From positions 1 to 38,021 of IMG/VR virus record IMGVR_UViG_3300046454_000769: 38,021 nt of DNA. One strand, written 5' to 3'. The notes below the pieces were generated by a model, which made no database searches, was not told the origin of the DNA, and worked only from the letters and a program-made list of their open reading frames with translations. The stretch comes from a virus. This document shows positions 1-8,817 of the stretch, piece after piece (the stretch's first letter is position 1; each line of letters begins with the position of its first letter). A program made the translations under genes and the position numbers.

Positions 1-888
1 GCGCGTCGGCATGTTGGGCCTGATCGGCTGGAACGGTCCAAAATTGGGATCGGATTCGATGGGAAGGTGCAGATCCTCCGGCTTAACCTCCTTCGGCTGC
101 ACCGAACCAACATTGGTGGACGCCGCGCCGGTCGGCGACTTGCCTGACGTGTTGTCGGTGAATGTCGCGCCGGCGCTGATGCGAACCTCCTGCACCCAGA
201 CATCCACCACCAGCAGGTTCAGCCCGCGACGGCTCTCGCGGCTATACTCCATGTGCGTCAGGTTGGCCTGCGGATAGATCGCCTCTGGCGTCACCACGAC
301 ATACATATCCAGCGACGCCACCGCGCGCTCAAGCTGGGCGAGGAACTCGGTGCGTTGCATCGTGCCGCTGCCGATCGCGAACGAGATGCGGATGTCGAAG
401 GGGACCTGCACCTTGTTGTAGGACGCGAAGGCGCCGCGCTCGATCGGGAAATCCGCGATCTTCATTTCGTGGCGGTAGTCCACCTTGATCACGCTGTCCC
501 AGTTCGCGACCTCCTGCATGTTCTTATCGAAGATGCCCCATATCGGCTTGCTGAACAGCGCGCCCGGTTGGTCCTCGGTCATGGGCGCCACCAGCGCGGC
601 GCTGAGTGCCATGCCGTAGGGGCTGACGTCGCCCGCTAGCGGCCCGCTGATGCCGGGGGCGTTGACGTTGATGCCCTGGGCCATGCCGCCGGCCCCTGGT
701 GTGATACCGGAGAACGGCAGGCCGAGGCCGGCGGATGCGTTGATGTCGCCGGCGCCTTGGGCGATGCCGATGACGTTGCCGAAGCCGCCCTGTAGCGGCG
801 GCACACCGGGGAATTGCAGCACGCCAGGAGCGCCTGCGGTGTTGAACGATCCGTCGGGATTGAAGCCATAGACCGGGACCAGCGGCAT
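1..888 (-). CDS. Baseplate structural protein, C-terminus beyond the left edge
   Basis: The frame opens with ATG at 888, two bases after the tape-measure stop, and runs open to base 1, giving 296 residues with no stop. The first ~100 residues are Gly/Pro/Ala-rich (MPLVPVYGFNPDGSFNTAG...). A folded core follows at about residues 108-235, containing PIWGIFDKN, YRHEMKIADFPIERGAF, YNKVQVPFDIRI, LDMYVVVTPEAIYP and LLVVDVWVQEVRI. I recognise this core from phage baseplate proteins encoded just after the tape measure; the assignment to the baseplate rests on that resemblance and on position. The region after residue 235 is low complexity (TSGKSPTGAAST). The complete length cannot be judged because the gene is cut. 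Confidence 0.7.
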   Translation of the reverse strand, partial: MPLVPVYGFNPDGSFNTAGAPGVLQFPGVPPLQGGFGNVIGIAQGAGDINASAGLGLPFSGITPGAGGMAQGINVNAPGISGPLAGDVSPYGMALSAALVAPMTEDQPGALFSKPIWGIFDKNMQEVANWDSVIKVDYRHEMKIADFPIERGAFASYNKVQVPFDIRISFAIGSGTMQRTEFLAQLERAVASLDMYVVVTPEAIYPQANLTHMEYSRESRRGLNLLVVDVWVQEVRISAGATFTDNTSGKSPTGAASTNVGSVQPKEVKPEDLHLPIESDPNFGPFQPIRPNMPTR

Positions 889-889
889 T

Positions 890-3800
890 TCACACCAGCC
901 CCGTATCGACCTGCGACACGTAGTCGTAGCGCTTCAGCTCGCCCTTGATGCTCTTGGCGATACCGGCGGCATCGGTCGCGGCGGTATGCACGTGCAGATC
1001 GCCGATATGGGTCTGTGACGACTGCGAGCGATCGACGTTGGAGGTGTTGCTCGCCATCTGGAACTCCTGCGCCGTGGTCGAGGCGCCGACCGGCGGGAGC
1101 GTCTGGCTGCCGCCGGCCCAGGAACCGCCACCAGCGCTCGCCTGAGCGGCCACCGGGACTGGGGGTGTCAGGGTAGAGACCGCCGCCGGGGATGGCGCCA
1201 GCGGTGCCCTGGGCGGCAGCGTCTGGGGTGTTGGCGGGGTCGCCGCCGACGCGACCTGGGGCGCCGGCGAGGTGCCGTAGCGTTTGTGGATGGATTCCAG
1301 CGTCGACTGATAGTTCGACGCGGTCGCGTAGCCGCTGTGTCCCTGCGCTTCCAGCCCTTCGGCGACGGTTTTCGCCGCGAGCACGGGGGCATAATGCTTC
1401 GGGTGTCGCTTGAGGAACTCGACATAGCCGGTGGCGGCTTCCTCTTTGCTGCCGAACGTCGCGAAGCTGGCATTGATGGTATACCGCCCGCCCTTCCCCT
1501 CTTCTTGCGTCGAGACCGGCGCGCCGGCACCGCCGACACCACCGCCCGACTTGATGCCATAGACGTTGTAGCCGCCCGGCGTGTGGGCGCCGCCGCCCGA
1601 TTCCAGCGTTGCCTGCGTCGCGCCGACCTCGGCGACGACCTCGGGATGTGGCAACCCAGCCTTGACCGCCGCGTCGTAGATCAGCTTCCGCTGCTCGTCG
1701 TAAAACGCGCTCTTGCCGCCGCCGACCCCCAGGGGTGCGACGGGGCCATCGGCAGCAGCGGGCGCCCCGGCGCCCTCGCCGCCACCACCGCCGCCGCCAC
1801 CCTCACCCTGACCGCCACCACCGCCGCCACCGGGACCTCCCGGCCAGCCGGGAGCGTCAGCGGCAGGCGTGCCGATCGGTGGTAAAGCGCGTGGGGCGCC
1901 TTCGCCGATACCGGTGCCACGGCCCCACACCGCCGTCGAAGCGGGCATTGCGGCGGCCCCACCGGCGGGAGTTGGCTGCGCCGCTGCGGCGGAACCACCA
2001 GCAGGAGCGGCCCTCGGTCCGCCGATGAACTCAGGCACCCAGTTCGGCATCCAGCTCGGGCGTCGACTGCTGGTGTCATCATCGCCGTGTCGAGCGGCGA
2101 ATTGCTGGGTCAGTGCGGCGCTCGCGAACCCGCCACCGGCGGGCGCCACAGGCCCCTCGACGGGCGTGCCGATCGGCGTCAGTGATGCCGAGCCGCCGGG
2201 CCTCGGTGCCTCTGTAGCAGCCGCTGCGGGCGTTGGTGTAGGCGCGGGTGTCGCGGAAGACGTTGGGGCGGGCGCCGTGGGCGCAGCGGCGGGCGGCGTT
2301 GGTGCCGGCGCTGTGGGCGTCGTGAAGGCCGGCGCAGCGGGTGTCGTGGGCGTTGGTGCGGGCGCTGTGGGCGTCGCGGCGGGCGGTGGTGGTGCCGGCG
2401 CTAGTGGTGCCGGCGCTGGCCCGCCACGGTTGCTCGGCGCCCACCAGTCGGACGCCGGGGCCGCTGGTGCTACCGGGTGCCCTGCTGGCTGGGCGGGTGT
2501 TGCCGAGTGCGCAGCCTCTGCCGCCTTCGCCGCCTCCTCGTCAGCCTTCTTCCCCGCCGCCGCCTGCGCCGCCGCGACGCGCTTTTCCATCTCCTCGCGG
2601 CTGATGACTTCGCCGGTCTGGCGATGGCGATAGCTCGCGGCATTGCCGCCGCCCGCCTCAAATTCGCCGGTGACGTCCTTCACGTCGTAGCCCAGCGCGT
2701 CGGCGGCTTGGTTCGCGTGCCGCTCGGCGAGGATGTCGCTGCCTACGGCGATCCCCGCGATCACGCCCACGGTGCCGGCGCCAGCGGCGACGCTGGCGGC
2801 GGTGCCGGCGACAGCGCCGGCGGCGCCCACAGCGCCAGCGGCAGTGCGGGCCGCGACGAGAGCGAGCAGCGCGTCCTTCAGCGATATGATCGTTTTGATA
2901 GCCGCGAAGATCTTGCTGCCGAGCCAGAACGTCGCGAACGCTTCCATCACCATGTGCCAGCCGCCGATCGCCTGGACGGCCTCGTTGGCGACGTGGGCGA
3001 TTTCACCGATCGTCGTGGCAAACTGACCGGCGCCGCCGTTGATCAGCAGATCGAAGTCACGCGCCAGGGCGAGGATCGCCTCGCCCAGTCGCTTGCCCCA
3101 CTCGGTGGCCTTCTCGGTCAGCCAGTCGCGGTTCTTGTCGATCCAGCGCTCGATCCGCTCCACGATCTGGGTGATGCCGGGACCTAGTTCGCGCCAGAAC
3201 GCCCTGGCCAGCCCCATGGCCGAGTTCTCGACCTTGTCGAGCGCCGCGCTTAGCGCCAGCGCGTCCTTGGCATCTTGCGGCGTCGTGATGTTGCCCGAGC
3301 GCTGCTGATACTCCCGTTCTTTGCGGATCTCCGCGCCACCGGAAATGACCGCCGGCGCCAAGCCGGGGACGCCCATCTGCTCGACACCATATTGCCGCTG
3401 AGCGCCGGTCATCCCCTTGCGGTCAGCAGCGTCGGCCAGTACCAGGGCGATGTCGTCTGGCGACATCATTTCGCCGTCGGGGCCGATGATGTTGGCGCCG
3501 AATATCTCGCGCGCCTGCGACGGCATGTTGGATTTGCCGGTGTAGTGCCACGCCTGACGCTCGCGCGCCAACGTCGCCAGCGCGCTGGCGGTGCCCTGCG
3601 CCGTGCCGCCCAGGCGGCCCGCCATGTTCTCCCAGGTGGTCAGCGCATCGACGTCCATGCCGATGCTGCGTGCTAAATTGGAGGCCTGCTCGTTGGTCCG
3701 CAGGATGCCGCTGAACAGCCGCTCGATCGCCGAGACCGACATCGAGATCCCGAACAGCGCCAGCAGCTCGGTGGCGACGCGCTTGACGCTGTCGGCGGTC

Positions 3801-4135
3801 TTTCCGTAGGCCTCCTCCGCCCGGCGCGCCGCTTCACGCTGCACCTCGGCGGTCTGCTTCGCCGCCTCCTGCTGCTCGTGCGCGGCCTTCTTCGCCGCCG
3901 CTTCCTGCGCCGCCGCTGTCTTCTCGGCAGAATCGATCGCCTGCTCTGCCGAACGCTGCTGGGTATGCGCGGTGTTGGTCGCGGTCTTCTCGGTCTCCTG
4001 CTCGATCCTCTGCAGGGTGGCGAGAACCTGTTGCAGGAAGCTGTTGGTGGTGGCCTTGGCCTGCTCGATCCCGTCACCGAACTCGGTGGGATCGAGCTTC
4101 AGCGTCATCGTCAGTTCATCGATGATCGTCGGCAT
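890..4135 (-). CDS. Tail tape measure protein with peptidoglycan hydrolase domain
   Basis: This 1081-residue protein is the longest tail gene seen. The N-terminal ~120 residues are an Ala/Glu/Lys-rich coiled coil (EKTAAAQEAAAKKAAHEQQ). The central part, to about residue 500, is mostly helical with hydrophobic stretches (LLALFGISMSVSAIERLF and an AAGAVGAAGAVAGTAASVAAG segment), typical of tape measures that set tail length and insert in the membrane. A long Pro/Ala/Thr and poly-Gly linker follows. Residues ~808-955 resemble a glucosaminidase or lysozyme-like fold: EVGATQATLESGGG (probable catalytic Glu845), NVYGIKSGG, FATFGSKEEAATGYVEFLKRHPKHY and GYATASNYQSTL. Such domains open the cell wall during DNA entry. 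The last ~120 residues contain a DLHVHTAATD segment. It lies after the hub and spike genes rather than directly after the tail chaperone, which is unusual. Confidence 0.85.
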   Translation of the reverse strand: MPTIIDELTMTLKLDPTEFGDGIEQAKATTNSFLQQVLATLQRIEQETEKTATNTAHTQQRSAEQAIDSAEKTAAAQEAAAKKAAHEQQEAAKQTAEVQREAARRAEEAYGKTADSVKRVATELLALFGISMSVSAIERLFSGILRTNEQASNLARSIGMDVDALTTWENMAGRLGGTAQGTASALATLARERQAWHYTGKSNMPSQAREIFGANIIGPDGEMMSPDDIALVLADAADRKGMTGAQRQYGVEQMGVPGLAPAVISGGAEIRKEREYQQRSGNITTPQDAKDALALSAALDKVENSAMGLARAFWRELGPGITQIVERIERWIDKNRDWLTEKATEWGKRLGEAILALARDFDLLINGGAGQFATTIGEIAHVANEAVQAIGGWHMVMEAFATFWLGSKIFAAIKTIISLKDALLALVAARTAAGAVGAAGAVAGTAASVAAGAGTVGVIAGIAVGSDILAERHANQAADALGYDVKDVTGEFEAGGGNAASYRHRQTGEVISREEMEKRVAAAQAAAGKKADEEAAKAAEAAHSATPAQPAGHPVAPAAPASDWWAPSNRGGPAPAPLAPAPPPPAATPTAPAPTPTTPAAPAFTTPTAPAPTPPAAAPTAPAPTSSATPAPTPTPAAAATEAPRPGGSASLTPIGTPVEGPVAPAGGGFASAALTQQFAARHGDDDTSSRRPSWMPNWVPEFIGGPRAAPAGGSAAAAQPTPAGGAAAMPASTAVWGRGTGIGEGAPRALPPIGTPAADAPGWPGGPGGGGGGGQGEGGGGGGGGEGAGAPAAADGPVAPLGVGGGKSAFYDEQRKLIYDAAVKAGLPHPEVVAEVGATQATLESGGGAHTPGGYNVYGIKSGGGVGGAGAPVSTQEEGKGGRYTINASFATFGSKEEAATGYVEFLKRHPKHYAPVLAAKTVAEGLEAQGHSGYATASNYQSTLESIHKRYGTSPAPQVASAATPPTPQTLPPRAPLAPSPAAVSTLTPPVPVAAQASAGGGSWAGGSQTLPPVGASTTAQEFQMASNTSNVDRSQSSQTHIGDLHVHTAATDAAGIAKSIKGELKRYDYVSQVDTGLV

Positions 4136-4168
4136 GCGGCCCTCGCTATCAGACCGCGTCGGTCGCTG

Positions 4169-5122
4169 TCAGATCGGGTTCACCGACGCCATGATCGTGG
4201 AGAACCACGGACCGTTCGGCATCTCGCTTTCAAGCGTGTAGGTGTATGAATAGGTCAGGTAATACCAGATGTCGCCCGGCTTGTCGGGGGTGTCGCCGCC
4301 GTTGAACAACTGGCTCTGCACGCCGATCTTCTTGCCGCCCAGCAGCACTTTGCGGAACAGGCACGTGAAGATGATGCCCTTCTCGTTGAAGGTCGGGTAA
4401 TCCTTCAGGCCGTTCTGCGGAGTGAACAGCGGCACGTCCTGCCCGGCGGCGCGCTCCTTGTTGCGCTCCCAGATGGCAAGCACGTTGTTCTCCAGCGTGA
4501 AGTTGATACCGGAATGCTCGGCGATGCGCCTGATCTGCTGCAAGACCGTGCCGGGATAATAGATATCGCGCAGCTTGGCCTGCACGCCGCCGGCGTCTTC
4601 GAAATGGGCACCCATCCGCTGGGCGAGCTGCTGCATGGTGCTCGACACGTCGACCGTGCCCTGGATGCTGACCGGCGGCGCCGGCTTGATGGCGGCGAGA
4701 CCACCCTCATAACCGGTGACCTGCAGCGCCACGTCGGGCTGCGACGTGCCGTCGAAATAGGCGTCGTAGATGTTGCCGTAGAACACCTGGGTCATGCCGG
4801 CGAGATCGTCGCCCGCCTCGACAATGACGCGGTTGTCGCGGGTGCCGTCGTATTTCCGACCGAAGGTGAGCACCTTCTGCATGTCGCTCAGCTTCATGCC
4901 CCAGATGCGAAGGTTCAGCGCCGTCTGCTGGCCGAGCGCGCCCTTGGTGATGGTTGCCTGGGCGCGATAGCCGCGCAGGGTGATGGTGTTATGGCCACTC
5001 TCGCCGAACTGTCCGGTGCCCATCGAGAAGGTGATGTCGAGCTTTCGCCTGATATAGGGGACCGCCGATGCGAACGCCCCCTCTGTGTCGGCGGCGGTGA
5101 ATTGCGCGGAGGCGTCGGACAT
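4169..5122 (-). CDS. Baseplate hub protein (gp27 / gpD-like)
   Basis: A 317-residue protein, three bases downstream of the spike gene. Segments such as RRKLDITFSMGTG, NTITLRGYRAQATITKG, LNLRIWGMKLSDMQKVLTFG, NRVIVEAGDD and QVFYGNIYDAYFDGTSQPDVALQVTGYEG match the layout of contractile-tail hub proteins, in which beta-barrel domains form a trimer that carries the spike and joins the tail tube. The later part (VLQQIRRIAEHSGINFTLENN) resembles the second hub barrel. Role and family are inferred from these motifs and from the adjacent spike gene. Confidence 0.75.
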   Translation of the reverse strand: MSDASAQFTAADTEGAFASAVPYIRRKLDITFSMGTGQFGESGHNTITLRGYRAQATITKGALGQQTALNLRIWGMKLSDMQKVLTFGRKYDGTRDNRVIVEAGDDLAGMTQVFYGNIYDAYFDGTSQPDVALQVTGYEGGLAAIKPAPPVSIQGTVDVSSTMQQLAQRMGAHFEDAGGVQAKLRDIYYPGTVLQQIRRIAEHSGINFTLENNVLAIWERNKERAAGQDVPLFTPQNGLKDYPTFNEKGIIFTCLFRKVLLGGKKIGVQSQLFNGGDTPDKPGDIWYYLTYSYTYTLESEMPNGPWFSTIMASVNPI

Positions 5123-5125
5123 CGG

Positions 5126-5797
5126 CTACACCGTCGGTGGCGCGGTGCTGCCGAGGCCGCCCTGCACACCACCATGGACATGCGTGTTGTCGATGTGCTT
5201 GCCGTTGCTGGTGATGGTGCCGCCGGTCTGCTCGATCGGACCGACGATCTTGATCGCCGCCGCGTTGATGGTCAGCGTGCCGGTCGCGGTGATCGCCATG
5301 TCCTTCTTGGTCAGCAGCGCCATGCCGTCATCGGTGAATTGCACATACTGCTCCGGCGCCTGCTTGGCGATCACCGTGCCGATATAGAGCGCGTCGGCCA
5401 GATCGTGGCGGCGCAGCGATCCCGGCGTCGAGGCGTCGCCCTTGTTGGCCTTGACCGCGCTGATGTCGCGCGAGGCGCAGACGATGACCCCGATATCACC
5501 CACCTTGGGGTCCATGATGATGCCGTTGGCGCCGGTCTGCGCACGGTGATACGGGATGTTGAAGATCGTGCCGTGCGGATGGGCGTTGCCGTCGCCGTCG
5601 ATCTGATGCACCAGCAATTGCACGTCGATCGTGCCGGGTGGTGCCACCTCGCCGTTGCTGCGCGCACTGACCACGGTGACCACCGCCGATGTCGCGACCT
5701 CGGACAGCACGCTGTCGACCATGAAGCGCAGCGCGGTGGCCTCGGAGCCGATGCCCTTGGCGCCGCGAAATCCGGTATAGCCATCCGAGCCTGACAT
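5126..5797 (-). CDS. Baseplate spike protein (gpV-like, HxH tip)
   Basis: A 223-residue protein starting directly at the stop of the frameshifted chaperone (TAG then ATG). The N-terminal half has an OB-fold-like pattern (GTIDVQLLVHQIDGDGNAHPHGTIFNIPYHRAQTG, KVGDIGVIVCASRDIS). The C-terminal third is a repetitive beta-strand stalk (ALLTKKDMAITATGTLTI). It ends with THVHGGVQGGLGSTAPPTV, where the HVH motif is the kind of metal-binding apex seen in central spikes of P2-like and related phages. The spike trimer caps the tube and pierces the outer membrane. The call is strong because of the HxH end and the neighbouring hub gene. Confidence 0.85.
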   Translation of the reverse strand: MSGSDGYTGFRGAKGIGSEATALRFMVDSVLSEVATSAVVTVVSARSNGEVAPPGTIDVQLLVHQIDGDGNAHPHGTIFNIPYHRAQTGANGIIMDPKVGDIGVIVCASRDISAVKANKGDASTPGSLRRHDLADALYIGTVIAKQAPEQYVQFTDDGMALLTKKDMAITATGTLTINAAAIKIVGPIEQTGGTITSNGKHIDNTHVHGGVQGGLGSTAPPTV

Positions 5798-6435
5798 CTA
5801 GCGCTCCTGGTCGCGTGTCGCCCATCGCGTGGCAAGCTGATGGTTGAAGTTGTCGACCCTGATCACCTCTGACAGCTTATAGAGATCCGCAACCCCGTAG
5901 ACGGTGTCAAGCTGGTTTAGCGTGGCGAGCTTGGCCGAGATCACCGCCCCGAGCGCGCCGCTGCCAAGGTTGCGATATTCTGACCAGATGGGTTGCTCGC
6001 CTCCGACGTATCCGCTGTCGAGGTCCAGAACCTGCCGCGCACGGAAAAACCCAGATGGGTGTCGAACCACGCCTCCCGCAGCGTCATCAGCGTGGTGAGT
6101 TCTTCGATGTCGTCGTTGATGATCAATTGCCGCACGATGTTGGATCGCTCGGGGTTGGGCTGGTAGGTGACGCACGCCATCATCTCGTCCAGCAGCGGCT
6201 TGCACACCGTCCAGTCGATGCCGCCGATGCCATGCACGGCGATCCACGCGGCACAGCCTTCGAAGCCCATCTGGAAGAACCCCGGCGGCACGTTGGTGTT
6301 GCCGGCAGCGAACATGGTCAGCAGCCGACCCGCCCAGTATTCCGCGTCGGTCGCGGCCATCTCGGTGATCCAGAACACCTTGCCTTTGTCGCGCCCCTCG
6401 CGCTCGATCACCACGCGATCGCGCCGGCGCGCCAT
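5798..6435 (-). CDS. Tail assembly chaperone, long -1 frameshift product
   Basis: The frame ending at 5798 has no good start of its own, yet its last ~80 residues look real: GGEQPIWSEYRNLGSGALGA, KLATLNQLDTVYGVADLYKLSE and VIRVDNFNHQLATRWA. The TVYGVADLYKLSEVIRVDNFN segment is typical of the second chaperone domain. The reading frame relation is -1. A GGGTTTT heptamer in the right phase (CTG GGT TTT) lies at 6046-6052. Slippage there joins 130 residues of the first frame to 82 of the second, about 212 residues in total. Long and short forms together coat the tape measure during tail polymerisation in related phages. Confidence 0.72.
5941..6435 (-). CDS. Tail assembly chaperone, short (unshifted) form
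   Basis: ATG at 6435 overlaps the stop of the tube gene (TAATG), so translation is probably coupled. The product is 164 residues (MARRRDRVVIEREGRDKGKVFWITEMAATDAEYWAGRLLTMF...). Pairs of overlapping chaperone frames between the tube and later tail genes are the rule in long-tailed phages; the short form is made by most ribosomes. The last ~34 residues (SVRGRFWTSTADTSEASNPSGQ...) lie in the overlap with the downstream frame and look unselected. An in-frame reading upstream of 6435 exists but runs through the tube gene and is not coding. Confidence 0.75.
   Translation of the reverse strand: MARRRDRVVIEREGRDKGKVFWITEMAATDAEYWAGRLLTMFAAGNTNVPPGFFQMGFEGCAAWIAVHGIGGIDWTVCKPLLDEMMACVTYQPNPERSNIVRQLIINDDIEELTTLMTLREAWFDTHLGFSVRGRFWTSTADTSEASNPSGQNIATLAAARSGR
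6046..6052 (-). promoter_or_regulatory. Programmed -1 frameshift slippery site GGGTTTT
   Basis: On the minus strand the zero frame reads CTG GGT TTT TCC, so G GGT TTT fits the X XXY YYZ rule. After slipping one base back the codons become GGG TTT TTC, keeping near-perfect tRNA pairing. It lies about 105 bases before the stop of the first frame and opens into the frame that ends at 5798. I did not fold the downstream sequence to test for a stimulatory structure. Confidence 0.75.
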
Positions 6436-6899
6436 TAAAGAAGCTGCTCCACAGCCGCCGGCAGCGCGCTGAGCGGCACCGTCGTGATGCTCTGCCACGT
6501 GATCGAGAACCGGCGCGGCTGCAGGATGCGCCGCGCATCGGCCATCGGCGGATAGTTGGTGAGGAACCCTTTGACGCAGTGGAACGCCCGGGACACCGAC
6601 TGCAGCGTGATATGCGCGTCGGCGACGAGCACCTCGCGTGCCGCCTCCTGCGCCGCATACCAATTGTCGAACAGGTCGTTCGACCGGCTGTCCGCCTGCA
6701 GCGCGATGGTCTGCACCTTGGGCTGCGGCGTCCAACCGCCCGACAGGTAACCATCGACGCCCATCAACGTCTCCACCGGTGCCACCAGGGCATGCGAGAA
6801 GATGTCGTCGGCGGCGAACCCGTGCAATTGTTGCGGCGTGTCATACAGGGTCGGTATCGCGATCATGAACACCGCGTTGGCGGCAGTGATAGTTGCCAC
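6435..6899 (-). CDS. Tail tube protein (probable)
   Basis: A 154-residue protein starting with GTG at 6899, preceded by a strong AAGGAGG at good spacing. It lies immediately after the sheath gene and before the tail chaperone, the standard position of the tube gene in contractile-tailed phages. Sequence includes NAVFMIAIPTLYDTPQQLHGFAADDIFSH, ETLMGVDGYLSGGWTPQPKVQTIALQADSRSNDLFDNW and RRFSITWQSITTVPLSALPA. The pattern of a compact beta-rich protein of this length fits a tube subunit, but the assignment depends mainly on synteny. Confidence 0.75.
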   Translation of the reverse strand: MATITAANAVFMIAIPTLYDTPQQLHGFAADDIFSHALVAPVETLMGVDGYLSGGWTPQPKVQTIALQADSRSNDLFDNWYAAQEAAREVLVADAHITLQSVSRAFHCVKGFLTNYPPMADARRILQPRRFSITWQSITTVPLSALPAAVEQLL

Positions 6900-6930
6900 G
6901 GTAACCTCCTTACCCGCGCGAGCGGTGCTA

Positions 6931-8757
6931 TTATTGGACCATCACTGACGCGAGGGTGAGCCGCTGGATGCTGCCGCCGTCCATATACCAGAACGTCATG
7001 GGCGGCGTGCCACGGGAGACACGAACCTCCGGCGGTGGATCGAGAACCTGCAGGTAGTAACCGTTGGACTGGAGGATGCGATCGATCTCCACGCCCGCCA
7101 TGGTGTTGACCTCGGCAACCTGCGCCTGCGACAACACCACGCCGATGCGGATCGCGCCGAAATTCACCGCGCGATTGATCACGTCCTGGCACGCCGCCTT
7201 GATCATGGTGTAGCCGACCTGATTGTAGGGGATCGACCCCGCCTGGGTGAGCAGGTCCATCAAGGCGAGTTGGAACGCGTTGTTCATCCAGATCTGGTTG
7301 ACGTAGCTGTCGATCCAGCGATAGGGGCCGGACACCAACCCGGGATACAGGAAGCGGAACAGATCGTTCGCCGTCGTCCAGATGCCGTAGTAGTTGTAGA
7401 AATTGGATTCCAGGTTGGAGGCAACCGCACCGCTGGTGACCTCGGGCACGATGCCGGTCTGGCCACGGAACGCCAGGGTCTTGCGACCGTTGAGGCGATT
7501 GAAATCGATCGCCGCGATGGTGCCCATGGTGAACATCGCGAGGTTGCGACCATTGGTGACCGACGTCGATGAGATCGGCACCGTGCCGGATGTCAGGTTG
7601 GTGTTGAGGATGCGCCCCAGGCTGCTCTGCGCGTTAGGCGAGACGGTCGGCGAGCGGTCGAGGTCCCACGCGACATAGAGATAGTTGTTCTGCTGCAGAT
7701 TGGTCCAGGCGGCAAACTGCTGCTTGTAGGTGTTGGTGGTGCCGGCAACGGCATCAATGTCGAAGTCAGTGGTGAATGACGCCCAGTTCTGCGTCAGCTT
7801 CAGTATGTTGTCCATACAAGCCGCCACCGAATCCAGCGGGCGTCCCCCAGACGTCCACGACATGCCCATCGGCTGCAGACGCGCGCCGGTGGACTGCGAC
7901 AGGCCGATCTGGGTTGCCAGATTGCCGGACCACCCGGTCAGATGCGACATGGTCGGCACGCGCGTAGTGGTGTCGGTGTTGGGGGCCAGGAATGGTGCGA
8001 CGGCGATCATGAACTGGAAGGTCGCGCTATCCCAGGTGCAGCAGTTGACATACGCTTTGATCGTTATGGGTGTGGTAATGTTCAGCGTGCGGTTGATGGT
8101 GAAAGTGCCGGTCAACCAGTTATCCGTCGTGGCGATGCCGTTTATGATGTAGGTGCCGGCGGGAATGCCGGGACCGGTGATCGGCGATCCAGCCTGGAAA
8201 CTTCCGCCGACGGCACCGTGCGAGATGATCCTGAGCGTAGTGCCACTGATCGTGCCGCTGGCTTGGGTGATCATCGGGGAGCCATAATACGGGATAGCGG
8301 CACCGATCATCTGCGCCGCCATCGAGAACGATGTGGCGCTCGCCAGGGTGATGGGCTGGCTGGTCAGGCTAACGCCGTCCATCATCAGGGTGATCGTGGA
8401 GTTCGCCTGCGTCGCCTGGAGCTGCGGCAGCGTCATGGCCGGCAATTGCGCCGATCGCAGCCACGCCGGCAGCCAACGGCCACCGCCGGTCCAGGTGGCC
8501 ATCAGCAGCGCGCCAGGGCGCTTGGTGGCATTGATGTCAGCAAGGAAATACGTGCCGGCCAGCATCGAGATGTAGCTGGTCGGGCCGAAGAATGCCTGCA
8601 CCGACGTCAGGTCAGGGAACGAATAGACCTGATCGATTGGAATGTGGTTATCGTAGGTGATCACCAACCCAAGCAGATCGAGGCCGACGCCACCCGCGTT
8701 GAGAACGGACGGAACGACAGAGACGATTTGACCGGCGGGAATCGCAGAACCGCTCAT
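6931..8757 (-). CDS. Tail sheath protein (DUF3383-like)
   Basis: A 608-residue protein. The start IVSVVPSVLNAGGVGLDLLGLVIT, then FPDLTSVQAFFGPTSYISMLAGTYFLADINATKRPGALLMATW, is characteristic of DUF3383 sheath-like proteins of myoviruses. The C-terminal half carries VAWDLD, NGRKTLAFRGQTGIVPEVTSGAVASNLESNFYNYYGIWTTA and NQIWMNNAFQLALMDLLTQAGSIPYNQVGYTMI, which match the sheath core and its C-terminal domain. Residues ~165-235 look like an inserted beta-solenoid-type module (SGTISGTTLRIISHGAVGGSF, GPGIPAGTYIING, GTFTINRTLNI), unlike the rest. It polymerises around the tube and contracts at infection. Confidence 0.85.
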   Translation of the reverse strand: MSGSAIPAGQIVSVVPSVLNAGGVGLDLLGLVITYDNHIPIDQVYSFPDLTSVQAFFGPTSYISMLAGTYFLADINATKRPGALLMATWTGGGRWLPAWLRSAQLPAMTLPQLQATQANSTITLMMDGVSLTSQPITLASATSFSMAAQMIGAAIPYYGSPMITQASGTISGTTLRIISHGAVGGSFQAGSPITGPGIPAGTYIINGIATTDNWLTGTFTINRTLNITTPITIKAYVNCCTWDSATFQFMIAVAPFLAPNTDTTTRVPTMSHLTGWSGNLATQIGLSQSTGARLQPMGMSWTSGGRPLDSVAACMDNILKLTQNWASFTTDFDIDAVAGTTNTYKQQFAAWTNLQQNNYLYVAWDLDRSPTVSPNAQSSLGRILNTNLTSGTVPISSTSVTNGRNLAMFTMGTIAAIDFNRLNGRKTLAFRGQTGIVPEVTSGAVASNLESNFYNYYGIWTTANDLFRFLYPGLVSGPYRWIDSYVNQIWMNNAFQLALMDLLTQAGSIPYNQVGYTMIKAACQDVINRAVNFGAIRIGVVLSQAQVAEVNTMAGVEIDRILQSNGYYLQVLDPPPEVRVSRGTPPMTFWYMDGGSIQRLTLASVMVQ

Positions 8758-8817
8758 GGCGCGAGGCTCCTCTGGTATGTCGGGGAAATACGCGCGGCGT
8801 GACGCGACGCGGTCGGA

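Noticed and set aside
4514-5794. Long plus-strand open frame opposite hub and spike
   Set aside because: It is antisense to two well-supported structural genes and has no recognisable domain or ribosome site.
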